Below are positions 5,192 through 8,538 of a stretch of 8,538 bases of DNA, one piece after another. A model generated the notes under the pieces. That model was not told the DNA's origin. It searched no databases and saw only the letters and a program-made list of their open reading frames with translations. Source of the DNA: an uncultured Roseburia sp. (GTDB lineage: Bacteria; Bacillota; Clostridia; Lachnospirales; Lachnospiraceae); contig CAMTDY010000126.1 in assembly GCA_947070915.1 (NCBI GenBank), forward strand, positions 1 through 8,538, given 5' to 3'. Both the position numbers and the translations under genes were made by a program. The first letter of the stretch is position 1; each line of letters starts with the position of its first letter.

Positions 5192-6643
5192 ATGTTTGAT
5201 TATCAGCGGATTGATGATACAGATATCACTGGCGAGGCGCCAGTGACAGAGCCAGAAAGACAATATTATTTTATGAAAAAATGCCGGATGTGGGCAGAGA
5301 AAGAGAGCAAGAGGCTGGGGCGGAAACTGACGCTTTCCATGCAGACCATGGGTTGCCAGATGAACGCCAGGGATTCAGAAAAATTAGAAGCGGTACTTTC
5401 CTATATCGGGTATGAGCCGGTAGAGGATACCGTGGCAGATTTCATCCTTTACAATACTTGTACGGTCCGGGAAAATGCCAATTTAAAGGTGTATGGAAGA
5501 CTGGGATATATGAAAAACCAGAAAAAGAAAAACCCGCAGATGAAAATCGCTATGTGCGGCTGTATGATGCAGGAGCCTACAGTAGTAGAAAAAATAAAGA
5601 AAAGTTATCCCTTTGTGGATATGATCTTCGGCACCCATAATGTATATAAACTGGCTGAGATCCTATACACCCAGATAGAGTCCGGAGGGATGGTCATCGA
5701 CATCTGGCAGGAAGCAGAGAAAGTGGTAGAAGATCTGCCAAGCATCCGGAAATATCCCTTTAAGGCTGGAGTGAACATCATGTATGGCTGCAATAACTTC
5801 TGCAGCTATTGTATCGTTCCCTATGTCCGGGGACGGGAGCGGAGCCGGGAACCGGAAGAAATTCTCCGGGAGATCCGGGGGCTGGCGGAGGATGGTGTCA
5901 CCGAGGTGATGCTTTTAGGACAGAATGTAAATTCCTACGGGAAGACACTGGAAGTTCCCATGAACTTCGCGGAGCTATTACGTGAGGTGAACAAGATACC
6001 GAAACTGCGCCGCATCCGTTTTATGACCTCCCATCCTAAGGATCTGTCAGAAGAGCTGATACAGGCCATGGCCGAGTGTAGCAAGGTCTGTTCCCATCTT
6101 CATCTTCCTCTGCAGTCTGGAAGTACGGAGATCCTGGGAAAAATGAACCGCCGGTACACAAAAGAGGATTATCTGGCGCTGGTGGACCGGATCCGTGGCA
6201 GGCTGCCGGATATCTCGCTGACTACAGACATTATTGTAGGGTTTCCAGGAGAAACGGAAGAGGATTTTGAGGAGACGCTGGATGTCGTGCGGAAGGTCCG
6301 TTATGACAGCGTATATTCCTTTATCTATTCCAGAAGGACGGGAACTCCCGCTGCGGCGATGGAGAACCAGGTGCCGGAGGACGTGGTAAAACAGCGTTTT
6401 GACAGGCTTCTCACGGAGATACAGTCTATTTCCAGGGAAATCACAGACAGCAAAGTGGGAACGATAGAAGAAGTGCTGATGGAAGAGATCAATGATCACG
6501 ATCCGTCTCTGATCACCGGGCGTCTTTCCTCCAATGCCGTGGTTCATTGTCCAGCATCTGAGGACTGCATAGGGGAGATCCGCAGGGTAAAACTGACAGA
6601 AAGTAAAGGTTTTTATTTTATGGGAGAGCTTCAGGCAGATTAG
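5192..6643 (+). CDS. miaB: tRNA-2-methylthio-N6-dimethylallyladenosine synthase (MiaB)
   Basis: Radical-SAM methylthiotransferase that adds a methylthio group to C2 of i6A at position 37 of tRNAs reading U-starting codons. The 483-residue protein has all three domains. The N-terminal UPF0004 domain (about 46-165) carries three cysteines for the auxiliary 4Fe-4S cluster: Cys55 (TMGCQMN), Cys90 (NTCTVRENA) and Cys124 (CGCMMQ). The radical-SAM core has Cys200, Cys204 and Cys207 (the CxxxCxxC motif) and SAM-site features such as GFPGET (350-355). The C-terminal TRAM domain (about 416-480) binds RNA. A 45-residue polar N-terminal extension precedes the first domain; such extensions are common in clostridial MiaB. 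The ATG at 5192 is chosen because GTGAGGAAG (5180-5188) is then the ribosome site; starting at the GTG at 5180 would place that site inside the gene. It has its own promoter. Confidence 0.96.
   Translation: MFDYQRIDDTDITGEAPVTEPERQYYFMKKCRMWAEKESKRLGRKLTLSMQTMGCQMNARDSEKLEAVLSYIGYEPVEDTVADFILYNTCTVRENANLKVYGRLGYMKNQKKKNPQMKIAMCGCMMQEPTVVEKIKKSYPFVDMIFGTHNVYKLAEILYTQIESGGMVIDIWQEAEKVVEDLPSIRKYPFKAGVNIMYGCNNFCSYCIVPYVRGRERSREPEEILREIRGLAEDGVTEVMLLGQNVNSYGKTLEVPMNFAELLREVNKIPKLRRIRFMTSHPKDLSEELIQAMAECSKVCSHLHLPLQSGSTEILGKMNRRYTKEDYLALVDRIRGRLPDISLTTDIIVGFPGETEEDFEETLDVVRKVRYDSVYSFIYSRRTGTPAAAMENQVPEDVVKQRFDRLLTEIQSISREITDSKVGTIEEVLMEEINDHDPSLITGRLSSNAVVHCPASEDCIGEIRRVKLTESKGFYFMGELQAD
5226..5246 (+). 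promoter_or_regulatory. Perfect 9-bp hairpin within the first codons of miaB
   Basis: TCACTGGCG (5226-5234) and CGCCAGTGA (5238-5246) pair perfectly around a 3-base AGG loop. The stem spans codons 12-19 (ITGEAPVT) of miaB, 34 bases after the start codon. A GC-rich stem this close to the start could influence early elongation or mRNA life; it may also be a chance result of codon choice. Confidence 0.4.
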
Positions 6644-6666
6644 AGGCCTGTACCACGACGCAAAGA

Positions 6667-6717
6667 CAGCCCGGCGGCGCAGAATGAAGCAGAGTCCAGA
6701 TTTGCGCTGCCGGGCTG
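6667..6717. terminator. Long hairpin between convergent miaB and cyclophilin genes
   Basis: Bases 6667-6683 pair with 6701-6717 over 17 positions (two G-T wobbles), with a GC-rich base (CAGCCCGGC against GCCGGGCTG) and a 17-base loop. It sits between the miaB stop (6643) and the cyclophilin stop (6740), where a shared bidirectional terminator is expected. However, the plus-strand side is followed by GGTTGAACAA and the minus-strand side by TCTTTGCG, so neither has a proper T tract. It may act with a termination factor or as a 3'-end stabiliser, or be a dispersed palindromic element. Confidence 0.6.
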
Positions 6718-6739
6718 GGTTGAACAACAATAAGATCCG

Positions 6740-7264
6740 TTATTTCTTTTCCGGTTCCGGATACTCTTCCCCGAAGGTATCCACAGTGACTTTTTGCATC
6801 ACCACAGGGGTTTGCGGCATATCGCTGTAATCTGTCGCTGTCTCGGCAAGTTTGTCCACCACATCCATGCCTTCTGTCACTTTGCCAAAAGCGGCGTAGG
6901 CGCCGTCCAGATGAGGGGCGTCCTTGTGCATGATGAAGAACTGGGAACCGGCGGAATCCGGCATCTGGGAGCGGGCCATGGAGATGACTCCGGCGGTATG
7001 CTTTAAGTTATTCTCAAAGCCGTTCATGCCAAATTCTCCACGGATGCTGTAGCCGGGGCCACCCATTCCATTGCCGTCGGGACAGCCGCCCTGGATCATA
7101 AAGCCTTTGATGATACGGTGGAAAGTAAGACCATCATAATAGCCTTTTTTCACCAGAGATATAAAATTATTTACGGTGTTGGGCGCCGTCTCAGGATAAA
7201 GTTCCACCTGGATGGTATCTCCTTCTGCCATTTGAATTGTTACGATTGGATTTTTTTCAGCCAT
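6740..7264 (-). CDS. Cytoplasmic cyclophilin-type peptidyl-prolyl cis-trans isomerase
   Basis: Catalyses cis-trans isomerisation of Xaa-Pro bonds and helps protein folding. The 174-residue protein is a single cyclophilin domain. It shows FHRIIKGFMIQGG (48-60), with the active-site Arg50, Phe55 and Gln58, then GNGMGGPGY (64-72), AGSQFFIM (105-112) and HLDGAYAAFGKV (118-129). The position matching His126 of human cyclophilin A appears to be Tyr, a common bacterial difference. There is no signal peptide or membrane segment, so it should be cytosolic, similar in size to E. coli PpiB. The C-terminal tail (EEYPEPEKK) is short and charged. The start is supported by AAAGGA (7279-7274) about 9 bases upstream and by a clear promoter. 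It is convergent with miaB and divergent from the peptidase gene. Confidence 0.95.
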   Translation of the reverse strand: MAEKNPIVTIQMAEGDTIQVELYPETAPNTVNNFISLVKKGYYDGLTFHRIIKGFMIQGGCPDGNGMGGPGYSIRGEFGMNGFENNLKHTAGVISMARSQMPDSAGSQFFIMHKDAPHLDGAYAAFGKVTEGMDVVDKLAETATDYSDMPQTPVVMQKVTVDTFGEEYPEPEKK

Positions 7265-7277
7265 AGTTTATATTCCT

Positions 7278-7310
7278 TTCTGTATCTTTTCTGGAATTAA
7301 GTATACAGAA
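7278..7310. promoter_or_regulatory. Inverted repeat spanning the cyclophilin promoter start (candidate operator)
   Basis: TTCTGTAT (7278-7285) and ATACAGAA (7303-7310) are perfect 8-base inverted arms, 17 bases apart. The right arm overlaps the -10 box (7300-7305) and the left arm lies just beyond the predicted transcription start near 7293. This placement fits a repressor site. The region is AT-rich, so chance remains possible; no regulator gene is nearby. Confidence 0.35.
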
Positions 7311-7328
7311 GATCGGAAAATTTTTCAA
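7300..7328 (-). promoter_or_regulatory. Sigma-A promoter of the cyclophilin gene
   Basis: Read on the minus strand: TTGAAA (7328-7323), a 17-base spacer, then TATACT (7305-7300). Transcription should start near 7293, giving a short leader of about 29 bases that includes the AAAGGA ribosome site. Confidence 0.78.
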
Positions 7329-7397
7329 GGCTTAGTTTATTTGGCTCAACGGCGGGTTCATATTCGCACCCTTGAGCTGGAAGAGAGGAAGTGTAAA

Positions 7398-8423
7398 ATG
7401 ATATATCCGGATTTTTTAAAAAAGGGTGATGCCATAGGCATCACAGCGCCTTCGGACGGGAACCGCAAACCGATGGATTTTGCCAGACTGGATCTGGCAG
7501 AGGAGAGGATCAGGGAAGGGGGATTTCGTGTTCTTGAGACAGAAAATGTCCGCCAGAGCGATGGGAGGGGACGGAGCAGCACCAGGGAACAGCGGGCAGA
7601 ACAGCTCATGAGCCTGTTTGAGAATCCTGAGGTGAAGTACATTTTTTCTGCCAAGGGCGGGGATTTTCTGATGGAGATGCTGCCGCTGCTGGATCTGGAT
7701 GTGATCCGCAGGAATCCCAAGTGGTTCCAGGGTTTTTCCGATAATACAGGGCTGACTTATACTCTTGCCGTGAACTGCCATACTGCCACTGTATACGGAA
7801 ACCATTTCAATGATTTTGCCATGGATCCCTGGCATCCGGCAGTCCGGAACAATACAGAGATCATGACAGGGAATATGATAGATCAGTCCTCTTTTGATGC
7901 CTATGAAGACGATTTTTATGACAGAGAGCGGCCGGAGGAGGGATACCGGAAAGACAGGCCTTCCCGCCAATACGCTGTAATGAATGGAAAGATTGTGGAT
8001 GAGGTGAACATGAGGGGAAGGCTGCTGGGAGGATGTCTGGATGTTCTGCTGAATCTGGTGGGAACATGCTTTGACAGGACCCGTGAGTTTGTGGATTCTT
8101 ACCGCCAGGACGGGATCCTGTGGTATATGGAAAGCTTTGCTTTAGACAGCGATTCTCTTACCAGGGGATTATGGCAGCTTAAGCATGCGGGCTGGTTTGA
8201 ACATGCCGCCGGCTTTGTTTTCGGGCGTCCCTGCATGTTCCAGAGCTTTACGGACCACAGTTACCGGGAAGCGGTGGAAGTTATTTTATCAGAACTTCAT
8301 GTTCCCATCGTGTTTGAGGCTGATATTGGACATAAGGCACCTCAGTTTACCATTATCAATGGAAGTATCGGGGAGTGGAGGACGAAAAATGGCGCTTCAT
8401 ATCTGATGACAACCCTCGAATAG
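7398..8423 (+). CDS. S66-family peptidase (LD-carboxypeptidase / MccF-like)
   Basis: Serine peptidase of 341 residues in the S66 family, whose members cut L,D-peptide bonds in recycled murein tetrapeptides (LdcA) or inactivate microcin C-like compounds (MccF). There is no signal peptide, so it should act in the cytoplasm. Early residues show the family start KKGDAIGITAPSD (8-20). Then comes AKGGD (85-89) and the nucleophile Ser114 in GFSDNTGL (112-119). The family's other two catalytic residues fit Glu245 (YMES, 243-246) and His312 (DIGHKAPQ, 309-316). RLLGGCLDVL (208-217) is a further family motif. The sequence shows the fold and triad but not which substrate is used. The ATG at 7398 is chosen for its AGAGGAAG site (7384-7391); a TTG at 7341 would add 19 unlikely residues. 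I see no convincing promoter in the 130 bases upstream. It is followed by a clear terminator. Confidence 0.9.
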   Translation: MIYPDFLKKGDAIGITAPSDGNRKPMDFARLDLAEERIREGGFRVLETENVRQSDGRGRSSTREQRAEQLMSLFENPEVKYIFSAKGGDFLMEMLPLLDLDVIRRNPKWFQGFSDNTGLTYTLAVNCHTATVYGNHFNDFAMDPWHPAVRNNTEIMTGNMIDQSSFDAYEDDFYDRERPEEGYRKDRPSRQYAVMNGKIVDEVNMRGRLLGGCLDVLLNLVGTCFDRTREFVDSYRQDGILWYMESFALDSDSLTRGLWQLKHAGWFEHAAGFVFGRPCMFQSFTDHSYREAVEVILSELHVPIVFEADIGHKAPQFTIINGSIGEWRTKNGASYLMTTLE

Positions 8424-8455
8424 ACGAAAAACGACAGCAATCACATAAAAATTAC

Positions 8456-8496
8456 AAAGGATTCTTTGCTTGAGCAGGCAGAGGATCCTTTATTTT
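8456..8496 (+). terminator. Intrinsic terminator of the S66 peptidase gene
   Basis: Bases 8456-8471 pair with 8476-8491 over 16 positions (three G-T wobbles) around a GAGC loop; the base of the stem is AAAGGAT with ATCCTTT. It is followed by ATTTTC, giving a T-rich run TTTATTTTC. It lies 33 bases after the stop codon. The last 40 bases of the window after it show nothing I can name. Confidence 0.88.
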
Positions 8497-8538
8497 CGTA
8501 TACAAGAAGGATGCTGGGTATTTTAAGTTGTCCAAATC

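Noticed and set aside
6047..6730. Long minus-strand frame (227 codons) antisense to miaB
   Set aside because: It mirrors the radical-SAM and TRAM coding region and crosses the convergent hairpin; no motif or promoter supports it.
7341..7397. TTG start adding 19 residues to the S66 peptidase
   Set aside because: The extra residues are not part of the family, and AGAGGAAG at 7384-7391 supports the ATG at 7398.
1..8538. Novel defence, mobile or secretion system
   Set aside because: Every full-length gene belongs to a well-known housekeeping family; there are no toxin-antitoxin pairs, nucleases, integrases, reverse transcriptases or repeat arrays.

Overview
This window looks like an ordinary chromosomal segment of a Firmicute, most likely a Clostridia of the Lachnospiraceae type. 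That is an inference from the strong AGGAGG-like ribosome sites, the sigma-A style promoters, the fused FolB-FolK protein, the fused chorismate mutase-prephenate dehydratase, and general codon flavour. No tRNA, rRNA, CRISPR array, insertion sequence or phage gene is visible. I do not see an undescribed multi-gene system. The interest lies in gene architecture and in structured non-coding DNA.

Layout. Positions 2-331 (minus strand) hold a 110-codon open frame that runs off the left edge and has no proper start; it is probably the remnant of a larger protein. A clear promoter (372-400) then starts a plus-strand biosynthetic operon: folE (461-1015), folP (1037-1843), a fused folB-folK (1946-2815) and pheA (2781-3914), which overlaps folK by 35 nt. 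A mostly featureless 220-base gap follows. Next is a membrane-anchored HtrA-type serine protease that ends where a PDZ domain would normally start (4135-5040). miaB (5192-6643) has its own near-consensus promoter and several inverted repeats in its control region. A long hairpin (6667-6717) separates miaB from a convergent cytoplasmic cyclophilin (7264-6740, minus). Divergent from the cyclophilin is an S66-family LD-carboxypeptidase-like gene (7398-8423), closed by a good intrinsic terminator (8456-8496).

How the genes work together. FolE turns GTP into dihydroneopterin triphosphate. FolB makes 6-hydroxymethyl-dihydropterin, FolK pyrophosphorylates it, and FolP joins it to p-aminobenzoate to give dihydropteroate. 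The pABA genes, folC and dihydrofolate reductase are not in the window. PheA consumes chorismate, the same branch point from which pABA is drawn, so the operon joins two chorismate-linked pathways. The right half (surface protease, tRNA thiomethylation, prolyl isomerase, cell-wall peptide cleavage) is a run of independent housekeeping or stress-related genes, each apparently with its own transcription unit.
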